Source: Sorghum bicolor
Taxonomy: Eukaryota; Streptophyta; Magnoliopsida; Poales; Poaceae
DNA: 64,000 nucleotides
Direction: 5' to 3'
Assembly: GCF_000003195.3 (NCBI RefSeq)
Contig: NC_012872.2
Coordinates: 59,873,695 to 59,937,694 of the forward strand
Shown: one piece after another, positions 44,447-55,367 of the stretch
How positions within the stretch are numbered: the stretch's first letter is position 1
Layout: the number at the start of each line of letters is the position of its first letter
Notes under the pieces: generated by a model
What the model saw: the letters and a program-made list of their open reading frames with translations, nothing else
Told to the model about the DNA's origin: nothing
The model's database searches: none
Position numbers and translations under genes: made by a program

Positions 44447-44941
44447 GTCACTGCCTACGTCACTGGAATAGTCAAGCTGAGTAGGTTCTCTATGGCAGCT
44501 CATGCCATATATTATGCTTTGACATAGGACATATGTATGGGTACGACCTTAGATTTTTCATTCGACTAGAGTATTTCCAGATAAATACTATGCTATAAAC
44601 AGCTATTCTACCAATAGAACTGGTATTGTCCTTGAGGGGGAAAACCCCGAATGGGTACCAATCTTCTTGGCAGATTACATTAGATCTTGGTTTGAGGATT
44701 GGACCATGGTTGCAAAAAAAAAAAAGAAAGAAAGAAAGAAAGAAATTATACAGTGCGGTGTCCGCAATTACGGCAAAAACACTTAACAACGTCAAGATAG
44801 CAAACACAAAATTAATTAAATTCGAGAGATACTTATTCTGTGCACACCATGGCAAAATTAAACTATAGTCCCGTAGTACCCTAAGAAACTATAAATCCAA
44901 AACAATGGATGAGGACATGAGAGGCTATAGACACAAGTTAT

Positions 44942-47915
44942 TTAACAGTGTGAATCTAGCCATGAAATGATGTCGCTAATGGCAGTTGAAATCCGTTCAT
45001 CTGGCTCTCCCTCTAAGATTGAGTGGTAGCTGCCTTCATAGAGCTTGAGGGTCTTGTCCTTCGCGCTGGCTTTCTCATAAAGGAATTTGCTGACTTGAGG
45101 ATCGGTTACCATGTCTGCGGCTCCATGAAGAATCAGCAATGGGGAGGAGATCTATATAAGAAATTAGGAATATCATAAAAGTGTTTTTGTGTTAGGTACT
45201 TCAACGAGAAGGCATGTGTACATATAAAAAACAACGAGAACAAATGCAGAGGTCTCATGACTTGCATCCAGATCATGTTAAAACAATATAAAACAGAGAG
45301 ATCCAGATCCATGAGAAAAAAGTGCAAGCGATAGTGACCTTCTCCAACTGTGATTCAATGTCCTTCGTGGCTTTTAAAAGTTCGACTGCTGTTCTTAATC
45401 TCATTTGGTCAGAATATGAGATGGCATTGTACTCAGCCTGAAAATGAAAATGCCAAAGTAAATAACTTCAATAAATATTTCAATCAGCAGTGATGTATTG
45501 TTTCATTTTCTAAACTATTACTGGAAGGTCATGGCAAACAAGGCAGATTGCACGAGACTTACTATTGCACAAACTAACCCATGCAAGGTACATATTATTA
45601 AAATACTGCAGAGAAGAGATGCAAACCACAAAATGCACATGGATAATAGGATATACGCTAGACGTTACATTACATTCGTGCAAATCAAGTTGAAGATAAT
45701 AACTTCGCCTCAGGAAACTATGCAAGTAACTTACTACTTTCCTTTTCCTTGGATCTCTAAATGCCAAATCCCCTATATCTTTCTGCGGAAATAACTTCGC
45801 CTCAGGAAGAAGACATGACAATATGCTCAGTGCCTTCAATACAGGTGCAGGTGGTGTTACATCTTCTGAAATCTTGCCAAAGAGAAGCCAATCTTATAAA
45901 ATCACTGAACAACAGAATGAGGAGACAAAAATAAATCAAGTACGCATATCCTTGGGCTTTAAAAACATGCAAAAGGACCTCAAAGAGAGATTCCAACACC
46001 AGTTTCTAGCTATCTTGAAAGATAAGTGAAGAAAATCTAGATAATTTCTTCATGCATTCTTCAGATTCTGGAAATATGCTATGGTTGCAAGAAAAATTGA
46101 ATTTGGCATTGATTTAGTAGTTATTAGTAACTATGAAATAAATTGTTTTGCAAACGTATCAATAAGAAGTCACTTCTTGACCAGCAGCTCCCAAATTTCA
46201 CCTAGCACTATATTTCCACCTACGGCCAACTGTGAACTACAATCCACTATTGCGAGCTAGCACAAGTCATGATTGGATAGTTAGTGGACAGTGAAAAATA
46301 TGCACCTTATACTAACACAAACAAAAGGATGCGATTGTGTGATGACCTAATCTGATGATAATTGGGACTTTGAGAAATACCTTGCACATAGGTGCGACAA
46401 GAAGCACACCGTCCCATTCTTTTTGTTGCTTTAAGTGTACTTTCAGGGCAACTGCACCTCCCATTGACTGTCCTAAGAGAAAGTGTGGCAGCTCACACAC
46501 TTCCTTCATGCCTGAACATTAATGGTCATTATACCATGATGCAAAGACTATATAATTACGAATCTACTCTTATATACAGAAGATAAGCCCAAAAAACCTC
46601 TTATTCGTGCATACTGTTCAATGACATGGTCCACCATTCCATCAAAGCTTGCAATATAGCCATGGAGACCATATGACATGCCAAAACCAGGATAATCCAT
46701 AGCATAAACTGCATAACCAGCAGCAGCTATCCTCTTAGCAATCCCTGTAATCTCAAGCTTGTTAATAATAATTAATAAACATGCAGGCAAAGGAATGAAA
46801 AATGCAAATCAATACATAACAGAACAAGTAATGTCACCTTCAAAAAAGAAAGTGCAGGTATCCCCATATCCATGGCAGAAGAAAAGTGCAGCCTTAATTG
46901 CAGTGCCCTCTCTTGGCAGCCAGCTCTTCCAGAATATTTCAACGCCCTTTGAATTGGTCTGGTAATTCTACAGTAACAAGCAGTATCTATCAATACCCAA
47001 AGCAAGGAAAGAAGCTCTTGAATCATTTAATGGGCATGGTAAAGCTAGATTGTGCAACAGAAAGCATGTATGTGCCATTTCATTTCAGTGAGGGAACTAC
47101 TTCTACTTGAACGTTGAGTGCAAGTTCAATTCAGAAATCCCATCATGCCCGTACCTCTTCCATCTGGATTTCCTTGGGAGCCATCTGCAAAATGAAAAGT
47201 AGGACACAGAAAGTGAGAAAAATGGGCCAATTGATATCATATGAACCAGTATTACAAGGATACGAAATTAGCAATTGGAACTCAATAGCCGATGCAGATG
47301 GTTCATCATGTTCTCAGAAGAGAACTTGGAATTGTATAAACCTGATTAAGACAAGAGATAGGCGAGACAATATGACGAGTTGACAACTCCGGTTATACTG
47401 TGAAGAGTCCATCCGACTCGGACTGCATAAGGGTACTGCAAATTGCACACTGAAGAATAGTGCTGCTCATTTCTGGAACTCAATTTGTTGGGCATGCAGC
47501 GGATCCTACCAGTTGAGAAAATTCTGCTCTCACCTAAATGAGGTGGCAAGCTCCGCAGTACTGGAAGCGTTCGACCATTTTCCAACAAGTAATTCCGACA
47601 ACTGAACCTCCGCGACAGCGTACGAGATCAAATCAAAGCTAGGAGCGACCGGCTCGCACATCGAACCTTGAAGAGGCAGTGGTCGAGCGTGGGGAGCACG
47701 GGCGCGAAGGCGGCCCGCACCCGGCGCCGCGCGGGAGCCCAGTCCAGGCTCTGCGCCGCGGCGGCCCTCAGGTCGTCGCTCGCGCCCTCCAGCGTCCGCT
47801 CCCGATGTGCGCCCTTCGCCGCAGCTCCCACGACCACGGCCCGCGGGCGAGGCGGCGCAGCAACGGCGACGCGCGGGCCCGACCCTGCTGCGATCCGGTG
47901 CGAGATCGCCGCCAT
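44942..47915 (-). CDS. Alpha/beta hydrolase, monoacylglycerol lipase/caffeoylshikimate esterase-like, 377 aa, eight exons
   Basis: Minus-strand exons 47915-47667, 47184-47155, 46967-46838, 46744-46598, 46511-46381, 45872-45735, 45437-45339 and 45151-44942 total 1,134 bp with all phases closing. The first about 45 residues are Ala/Arg/Pro/Ser-rich and nearly free of acids, fitting a plastid transit peptide. The fold follows: oxyanion-side HGYGD, YPGFGMS(Y/H)G, nucleophile elbow GQSMGG (S201), then LHGAADMVTD (catalytic D321) and SYHSILEGE (H351). The triad is complete. The 10-residue second exon (MAPKEIQMEE) leads into a NSKGVEIFWKSWLP start typical of plant MAGL-like enzymes. These hydrolyse monoacylglycerols, lysolipids or shikimate esters; the substrate cannot be told from sequence alone. 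An alternative ATG lies 12 bp upstream (47927). Confidence 0.9.
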
Positions 47916-50744
47916 GTGAGGAGGCATGCGCGCGTGCGGTGTGCCTGCTCGGCCGGCCGGCTTGTCGATCGGGGCTGTGGCCTGCGCGCACGTGCTGCTG
48001 CGCTCTGCTTGAGACGGAATTTCTCGCGTGGCGTTGCCGGCTTTGCCGTGGGCAAGTGGGTGCTTGTTTTTTTTTTTTTTTAACCCTTGGCCATGTCTGG
48101 GAGCTGGCCACTCCGCTCATCGGGAGTCGCCTTGCAGTTGCAGAGGCTTGTTTGACTTTGACCCTCCGCGTTTCTGAGCACGGTCGCACAGAGCAGCAAG
48201 GGCGTCGTGTTGGGCTGAGAAATGGGCCGAAGAAGCACGGGCTTCCCTAGGATAATCACAGGAGGATGCAAGGCCTGCGCGGAGGACAGCTTACGGCCTG
48301 CGCGGAGGACAGCTTACGGCCTGCGCGGCGCGCGCACAAGCTGACTCCGTGGACCTAGGTCCTAGCCTAGCAGAAACTTGCGCAAATGTTCATAGCTCAA
48401 GTATATTTTACCAGGTACATTCTTCAAGCTTTCAAAATTAATATAAAGCAAAAATTATGAACGGTTTCGAACGAAAAAGATAATCTTTCAAATATAAAAA
48501 ACGAATACTACCTTGAACATGAGTTTTAAGTTAAAACTATAAATCTAAACATTTGTGCACTATGTACTTAAGCCTCGTTTGGCACAACTCGCTTTTAAAG
48601 TGGTTTTTTTTGTTAGCTCAATGAGCAGATGCACTGGTGAAGATGAGTTGATTGATTTCCTTTTGGTGGAATCTGCTTATCCGGGTCTCCTTTGCTGACT
48701 TCATAAATCTTAAGTCTCCTTTGTTGACTTTATGAATCTCGAGATCGTATGACTTAGTTCTTCGGGAGTGCTAATAAGAGTAGAGTTTATACATGCGCGG
48801 AGGCAGCTATGTGGCAAGGATTGGTTGTTGACTTACCTAAAATTTGTACAAAAAACTATATGTTATGTATATATACACGTGAAATACACCAATACATGGC
48901 TGTTGTATGGCTGAATCTAGTGGTTGGGCTGGTGCCTAGTGGGCCTGATGGAGTGATAAATTGGTGATCAATCATCTACGTAATCTTTATTTAGTAAGGT
49001 ATTTTAAGTGCCAATGCTTTATTTTTGGATTTCCATTTTATTTGCTGATCACAAAGAAATGTATATGTATACATTTATATAGTGTTCTAATGAGCTCATA
49101 CATAGTTACATTATTCATATTTAACCAATTGATCTTCATGATTTTGCCACATCTAAAATTATTCCTGCCTCCGCCACTAGGTTTATGTACGTATATTCAT
49201 AGGAATGAGTGCATGTGCGTGTTGTGGACGTCTACATTGTGTATTTTTTAAAAAAAAGTTAGAGCATCTTGAAATGTTTTCTATAATTTACTTGCCAAAT
49301 CAATAATTTTTTTATGAAACTAAACCAATAACTTTAGAAAGTTAACAAAACAGGTAGGGACTTTAAATTTTCTTCCTCTCCAATAATTTCCTATATAAAC
49401 TTCCTAAAACAAAAAAGGCCAGTTTTGTGCTGCAATTCTAGGTAGCCAGCAGACGTCGCTGTCTCTCCATATAAATACAATGAAACCTATTTACATACGC
49501 GAGAATAAATATAGTTAGTACAACTATCAGTGCAAAAGATAAAAGTTATAAAAGAATAACATAACAATGACCTTATCTTGAATAATACGTTTACTTTTAT
49601 TCTTAAGCACAATTTAGTTGTAGCATCCACAGAACTTGTTTACTTCTACTAAAATAGTCAACCATCTATGCATGAAAGAACACTCAGTGTGATCTAATAG
49701 ACATTGAAATTCTCTTTCAAAAGTTACCACGAGTTGGTTCCGCATTTCCACTCACTTGATCTTGCGCCAAAATAAAAAAAAAAGAGTAAAGTCTACCATC
49801 GATCCTAAATTTGTACTGTCGTGTCATCTCGATCCTTAAACTTACAAATTGAGCGTTTAGGTTCTTGAACTTGTTCGTCTGTTTCATCTCGGTCCCTAAA
49901 CTTGTCCAACTGAGTCATCCCAGTTCCTAAACTTAGAAATCACCCATTGAAGTCCTCAAATTTATTTTGTTGTGTTATCTTGGTCCCTAAACTTGTTTTT
50001 GAGGACGTCTAGGTCAAAACAAAGCGATCTAAAAACTCTATATCAAAAATAATTTATAACTTTTTCATATGAACTCGAATAAAGACAAAATTTATATCAA
50101 AGTTGTAGCTCTCAACGGGATCTACAACTTTTTAGTTGAAATGTTTTTTATTTGAAGTCATTTAGTGTCACAAAATTTGATTTTAAATTTTAAATTTTAA
50201 AATATATAAACTTACAAAAATTATTTTGGGATCCTAAATGATTTTAGTTTAAAAACTTTTTAACTATAAAGTTATAGATCACATTGCTAGGTATAATTTG
50301 ATGCAAAATTTATCTTCATTTGAGTTCATATAGAGTTTTTAGATTTGTTCTGTGTTTGGCTCAGATGAGACTTAAAAATAAGTTTAGGGACTGAGATGAC
50401 ACAACTGAATAAGTTTGAGGACTTATATGGGAGATTTCCAGGTTTGGGGACCAGGATGACATAAACGAACAAATTTAGGTACATAAACGATCATTTTGCG
50501 AGTTTAGAAACCGAGATAACACACCCGAACAAGTTTAGGGACCGGTGAGAGTGTGTTTTATACTTTTCTCTCAAAACTTTTTTTAGATAATAAAAAATTA
50601 TGGCTTCAATCCTCCTCGAGAAGAGGCATCAGCCCAACGATAAAATTTAGAACACTTGCAATAGTTTTATATTATCAATTATCGGTAAACAGAAAATAAA
50701 TGGCGATACCTGTTGACAGGTTCCGGTCTCCATGAACTCAGCTT
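47916..50744. other. Hydrolase promoter, GC-rich spacer and repeat element; no gene
   Basis: 47916-48060 is a GC-rich 5' region. 48266-48340 holds a 22-bp direct repeat (CCTGCGCGGAGGACAGCTTACGG, two and a half copies). About 48560-49250 reads like an old transposon remnant. 49776-50575 is a long-arm inverted repeat element. No supported ORF. Confidence 0.45.
49776..50575. mobile_element. Long terminal-inverted-repeat element (MULE-like, non-coding)
   Basis: The left part repeats '(g)gtccctaaacttg' / 'catctcggtc' phrases and the right part carries their inverted form ('caagtttagggaccg', 'gagttTAGAAACCGAGATAAC'). Ends GAGTAAAGT... and ...ACTTTTCTCTC are roughly inverted. A second inverted pair (ctctatatcaaaaataa / catatagagtttttagat) lies inside. 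Long arms and A-rich flanks suggest a Mutator-like non-autonomous element; the target duplication is unclear. Confidence 0.5.
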
Positions 50745-53002
50745 GGGCCTTGTTTAGTTTACTCTAAAAACCAAAAAAACTTCAAAATTTTCTGTCACAC
50801 CGAATCTTAGGACACATGCATGAAATATTAGATACAGAGAAAAACAAAAACTAATTGCACAGTTTACCTTGTTGAGAAATGCTCTCCGGCACTCCCTAGC
50901 AGCACGATGCTCGAAGTGTCTCCTCACGCGCTGCAGTGAGTAGCCTGGATATTGCAGAGAACGGGCTCGGTGCCCTAGAACGATAGTTGGGGACAATAGG
51001 TGGGAATAGTAAATGATCTTTTTCTCTCGCCTTCTCAAGAGCAGTTACATTCCCCTTATAAAGGACACGGATACCGTTCTAGGACTATTACAAAATGCCC
51101 CGACGGTAGGGTAATATTCTGGCATATTCTCTCATTACAGCCTCCTGTCTACGAGTTACTTGAGTAAATTCACACCGCGAGCTCCACATGCACCTCCCGC
51201 TTGGGACTCCAGCTTGTCGGGACTCGATCCTCCGGTTGGCAGCCGAACCCTCGGCACAGAGGCGCCGAAGGTTCCTCAGCTCAGGGGCGCCAAAGGTTCC
51301 TTGTTGTCCTCGCCGCATCCTCAGATATGCTTCCGCTTATCCTTCGACACGGGGGAAATCCGAAGGTCCCCTCTTTCATTCCTCGCGGCCTCCGCCACCG
51401 GTTGGGTTCCTGTTATTCACAAAACATCATACACGACGCGTTACTGTTAGCTCCGCCTAAGATCTTCGTACCATAACGTCCGAAGGATCACGGGATGGAG
51501 GTTTATGATGAAGGCAATCCTCCGAAGCGACCAGGCAGGGGAAGGCAAGGTTGAGCCCCAAATAGTTCCCCCCTTTTGAGCTTATTGGCACTCCTGCGGG
51601 CCACATGCTCAAAAACTTGCTATGCGGCGGAGGTTCTGAGCATGGCTGGTGCCTTCCCCCTGGTGCGCATGATGTGTCCATTGGGCGCTGTTGCAATCGA
51701 TTGTTGTAGACATTCTCCGCTGGTTGCATCCTCCGCTGATTGTAGTTTACAGTTGCAGCAAGTAGCCATTGGGAAATTTTCCTCCGTTGATAGCGCGGCG
51801 TAGTTTGCGCAAAGAGCCGTTGGGGGATTTTCCTCCGCTGATAGCGCGGCGTAGTTTGCGTAAAGAGCCGTTGGATTCTCCTTTTCCTTTGCTGATAGTC
51901 GTTGCGTCCTCGGCATCGCAACCGTCGCGGAGCCGCAGACCTCCCCCTATAAAAGGGGGCGTGGGGGTGGCGTGTTTTCTCACTCTTGCCTCTTAGCGCC
52001 TGCCTCAAGTCCTTCGTAGCCCTTGCCTTAGCTTCCTAAGCGCTTGAGAGAATCCTTCGTAGCCTCTGCCTTAGCTTCCTGAGCGCTTGAGAGTGTTTCT
52101 GCACTACCTTGGGGTATACCCACGGTAGTAGTTTATCGGTAGACGGTGCGCAAACTACGAACTCGATGGTGACGCAAGACTCGGACAAGCTTTTTATCCA
52201 GGTTCGGCCGCCGAGTTGGCGTAATACCTACGTCCTGCGTCTGGTTGTATTGATTTGTGTTGAGAGAATCGTATGTGATGTGTCCTCTAGGGGACCCCTG
52301 CCCCTCCTTATATATCCTGAAGGGACAGAGTTACAAGCAAAGTATCCTATTTGGTACAAAATCTTGTAGCCTTGCGGTGCACGCCGACCAGTCGTGCGCC
52401 GCACGTCTTCATCTTGTGGGCCGAGCCACCTCTGATGGTGCGGCCCATATAGGCCCATGAGGGTATAGGGGTTTATACCCCCACAGCTAGTCCCCGAGCA
52501 CCATGTATTATGATGTAACACGCCGTCTTGAGCTTCTTCGATCAGTGAGGCTTGACGTCTTCAATAAGCAGGAAAGTCGCCCAAACAGTTGCAACGGTAT
52601 TTTGACCAACTCAAAAGACAGTTGATCAACATTGACATCGAAGAAGCAGGTTGTTCGAAGAATGCATGGTGCTCTAAAAAAGATTTCTTTCCTGGTGAAG
52701 TGTGCTCACTTTACTTTTCTAAAAAGTATAGACCTCAAAAAAGCAAGCATATTCACCGCAAGGTGAAGTGTGCCCACTTAGTCCCCGAGCCTGGTAGTAG
52801 GTGACGTAGGCACGTGGTGCCAGGGTCAAAAGAAAAGTCCTCAAAGAAATTTTGAGACTGAGATGCATCGCTAGATGCATCGTACCGATGTAGTCCCCGA
52901 GCTTGCTGGAAGGCGAAGTATGAGCTTTGTAGCAAGGTCTAAAAAATTGAATTTACCAGTCCCCGAGCATATCATGCTCGTCTGCAATTGAATAGACTAA
53001 TC

Positions 53003-53180
53003 GACCAGTCTCCGAGCATATAACGCTCGATGGTCGGTACAGTCCCCGAATTCTTAAATTGGTGGGCTGGTCGACCAGTCCCCGAGCGTATAATGCTCGG
53101 TGGTCGGTGCAGTCCCCAAGTTCTTAAATTGGTGAGCTGGTCGACCAGTCCCCGAGCGTATAGTGCTCGGTGGTCGGCAC
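53003..53180. repeat. 70-bp tandem array in the deleted relative, about 2.5 copies
   Basis: Units start GACCAGTC(T/C)CCGAGC at 53003, 53073 and 53143, again exactly 70 bp apart. The second half of the unit (ttcttaaattggtg(g/a)gctgg) differs wholly from that of the 14161-14550 array. Confidence 0.9.
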
Positions 53181-53656
53181 AGTCCCTGAGCACGTCGTAG
53201 GGACCGGTGGCGTAGGGAATAGTCGACGAGTCCCCGAGCGTAGCTCGTCGACTGGGCCAAACCCCTGAAAAATAAATATAAAGAATAGGTAGTACATGAT
53301 GTATAAATAAACTTTAGATAAAAATCAGTACTGAGATAAGTTTTAGATTTTTTGTTATAAAATTAGCACAAGTAGTTAATTCATCCTAGAGCTTGTACCA
53401 GCTCTGGTCTAGCCAACAATCAGCATGAGGTGCGGAACCTAGACACGCGTGGGATTGCCAGCCTCGCCAGAGAGCTACTGCCGACCACCCGGAACGCAGA
53501 GGGCGGATCTCGTGCACGTGTAGGGAGGAGTCGGAGACAGTACCGGCTCTGGAAAGCTCGTGTAGGAGAAAAAACTAGTCGGCTAAAAAAGTTGTTTTGA
53601 AGAATAATAATCTTAAAAATATTATGCCAAAAATAAATAAAATATTAGAATTGTAC

Positions 53657-54040
53657 TTATCTTTGGACGAAAGTCTGGTCGGGAGAGTTGCTTGACTTGT
53701 TGTCGTGATGGTGGTCGCGGCTATCGTAGCGCCGTTCTTCGCGGCGATTATTATTGCGACTCGTGGTCAGAGCAAGTAGGCCAAACAACTTGGTCGATAG
53801 CCTGAGCAGGTCGGTGTCGTCGATCTGCCTCCCTTTGTAGCAAAGAAGCGGGTGACGCGTTGTCGGCGTGGTCGGAGACGTTGCTGGAGTAGTTGGAGTC
53901 GTAGCCAACGTGGTTGAAGCCGCCGTCGACGTCGATGAAGAAGTGGTTGGTGCAGATCGGATCTACACCTCCTCCGTGGTCGTGGCGGTGAAGCTGTTGA
54001 AGCTGACGGTGAACGTGAAGTCGCCCGCCATGGCCACGAA
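53657..54040 (-). pseudogene. gag fragment of the deleted Tat relative
   Basis: The frame carries an N-terminal gag portion resembling the 12-kb element's PLYKGREIDCSDLLQ segment, then jumps to an Arg/Asp/His-rich tract. The central capsid-like domain is missing. Not functional. Confidence 0.7.
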
Positions 54041-54256
54041 GTCGGGGATGATGACCATCTCGTTCGCCCTGCCCCTCCTTATATATCCTGAAGGGACAGA
54101 GTTACAAGCAAAGTATCCTATTTGGTACAAAATCTTGTAGCCTTGCGGTGCACGCCGACCAGTCGTGCGCCGCACGTCTTCATCTTGTGGGCCGAGCCAC
54201 CTCTGATGGTGCGGCCCATATAGGCCCATGAGGGTATAGGGGTTTATACCCCCACA

Positions 54257-54774
54257 GGCTCCCTTTCCTTCGCCCCGTCCTTCTCGAGCGAATTTCTTTG
54301 GTCCTTTGTGAAATTTGCTGAGTGTGAGATCCGATGGTTGGCTGAAGAGATTCAAAGATTGCATGATGGAGGTTGCAGCTACCCAAGACCTGGAAGAGAC
54401 CCTGTCCGACGTGGAGGTCTCAATTTGTGATCTAGTTAGTGCGAAGGAATTTGACTCCATGGCTGCTATTACTTTCGAGTTTAGGGAGTCCATCATCACG
54501 CCGTAGGATATTGCAGATATGGTTGATGCTGGATTCTTTAAAGAGGGTCGTGCGATGGTTCCCCCTGCTGGCCAGACGGTACCTGCGCTCGAAGCGGAGT
54601 ACGCAGTCGTTTTCATGGACTTCTTCACCTGTGGTCTGCGGATGCCGTCGTATGCCTTCCTTCGTCAAGTGATGGAGGCTTTCAACGTTGAGCTGCAACA
54701 TTTCAGCCCAAATGGGGTACTTACACTCAGTAAGTTCGCTTGGGCGTGTGAATCCTACGGAGCGGTGCCCAACA
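54257..54774 (+). pseudogene. Antisense-gene (putative gypsy type transposon domain) exon fragment
   Basis: A frame from the ATG at 54363 runs through an in-frame TAG (54504-54506) and continues to 54774. Motifs ALEAEYAVVFMDFFTCGLRMP and HFSPNGVLTLSKFAWACE match the N-terminal part of the same PF04195 domain as in the 12-kb element (FEDFIKRGFGVP...HLCEAYVG). It is cut off by the element end. It is a different, more diverged subfamily. Confidence 0.65.
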
Positions 54775-55125
54775 TACCTGTAAATCATGAGATGAATCTT
54801 TTAAATCTAGTTAATTTATAATTAAATAATATTTATCAAATAAAAACAAAAATACTATCATAGTGAAATCTAAAATCTTTTCGGAACTAAACAAGACCTT
54901 CTGTACAGCTAGCTAAGCTTCCGCCGCTAGCTAGCCCAACTCAACGTGCCCTGCAAACATCACACGCCCGGCTCCACCGGCCCCTTCGTTTTCTAGCGGT
55001 GCTTTGTTACATTAAACAAGTAGCCATTTGACAATGATCTGATGCGAATGTTGGCAAACTTGTCCTCTCCAACTCGACAAAACGGACATCAGATCGGCCG
55101 GCGTCAACCTGTATACTACTCGTAC

Positions 55126-55367
55126 GGCCTTGTTGAGTTCCGAAAAAATTTCGGATTTCGCTACTATACTATTTTCGTTTTTATTTGATAAATATTGTAC
55201 AATCATGAACTAACTAGGATCAAAAGATTCGTTTCGCGATTTACAGACAAACTGTGTAATTAGTTTTTGTTTTCGTCTATATTTAATGCTTCATACATGT
55301 GCCGCAAGATTCGATGTGACGGAAAATTTTAAAAACTTTTTGGATTTCGGGTGAACTAAACAAGGCC
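55126..55367. mobile_element. Tourist MITE
   Basis: GGCCTTGTTGAGTTCCGAAAA to GGTGAACTAAACAAGGCC, with family interior in reverse order. The flanks GTA(C) and GTA fit a 3-bp duplication. Confidence 0.82.

Larger units (their letters stand above)
41333..44941. other. IST1-like promoter region, then repeats and organelle-derived DNA
   Basis: GC-rich DNA to about 41800 is probable 5' region of the IST1-like gene. Then come a truncated Tourist (41834-42027), a decayed plastid insertion, a copia fragment, a (TA)n run at about 43620-43667, a Stowaway (about 44198-44446) and a short (GAAA)n at 44725-44743. No functional gene is seen. Confidence 0.55.
52100..54256 (-). mobile_element. Deleted relative of the 12-kb Tat element, nested in the remnant
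   Basis: The left LTR (52100-52485, 386 bp) shares its first about 190 bp and its GGGGTTTATACCCCCACA end with the 12-kb element, with a diverged middle. 52486-53260 matches that element's 3' untranslated region, including a 70-bp array. A gag N-terminal fragment remains (minus strand, about 54040-53657, with LLCYKGRQIDDTDLLRL). The primer-binding site and half of the other LTR are deleted; 54068-54256 is identical to the corresponding part of the left LTR. Pol, most of gag and the antisense gene are absent. No clear target duplication. Confidence 0.85.
50870..54774 (-). mobile_element. Ty3/gypsy (Tat-like) retrotransposon remnant inserted in the MITE
   Basis: Starts TGTTGAGAAATGC, ends GGTGCCCAACA, with the TACCT duplication: TG...CA ends of a retroelement. 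In minus orientation the left about 690 bp look like the 3' LTR, followed upstream by a purine tract (rc of 51568-51583, AAAAGGGGGG). A + strand TATA box (ctataaaaggggg, 51947-51959) and antisense-gene exon sequence follow. Pol and almost all of the second LTR are missing. The right end keeps only a few bases that could be LTR terminus. Limits of the LTR are inferred. Confidence 0.65.
50746..54898. mobile_element. Tourist MITE split by a nested retrotransposon insertion
   Basis: The left part (50746-50869) begins GGCCTTGTTTAG and stops at ...TTGCACAGTTTACCT. The right part (54775-54898) resumes TACCTGTAAATCATGAGATGAATC and ends AACTAAACAAGACC. Joined, they make the normal family order. TACCT is duplicated at the break (50865-50869 and 54775-54779). 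Confidence 0.88.

Noticed and set aside
47530..48250. Arg/Ala-rich frames of 100-219 codons around the hydrolase first exon
   Set aside because: Only the frame starting at 47915 joins in phase to the downstream hydrolase exons.
51160..51476. Three overlapping plus frames of about 90 codons
   Set aside because: They lie in the probable LTR of the gypsy remnant, show no domains and overlap each other in different phases.
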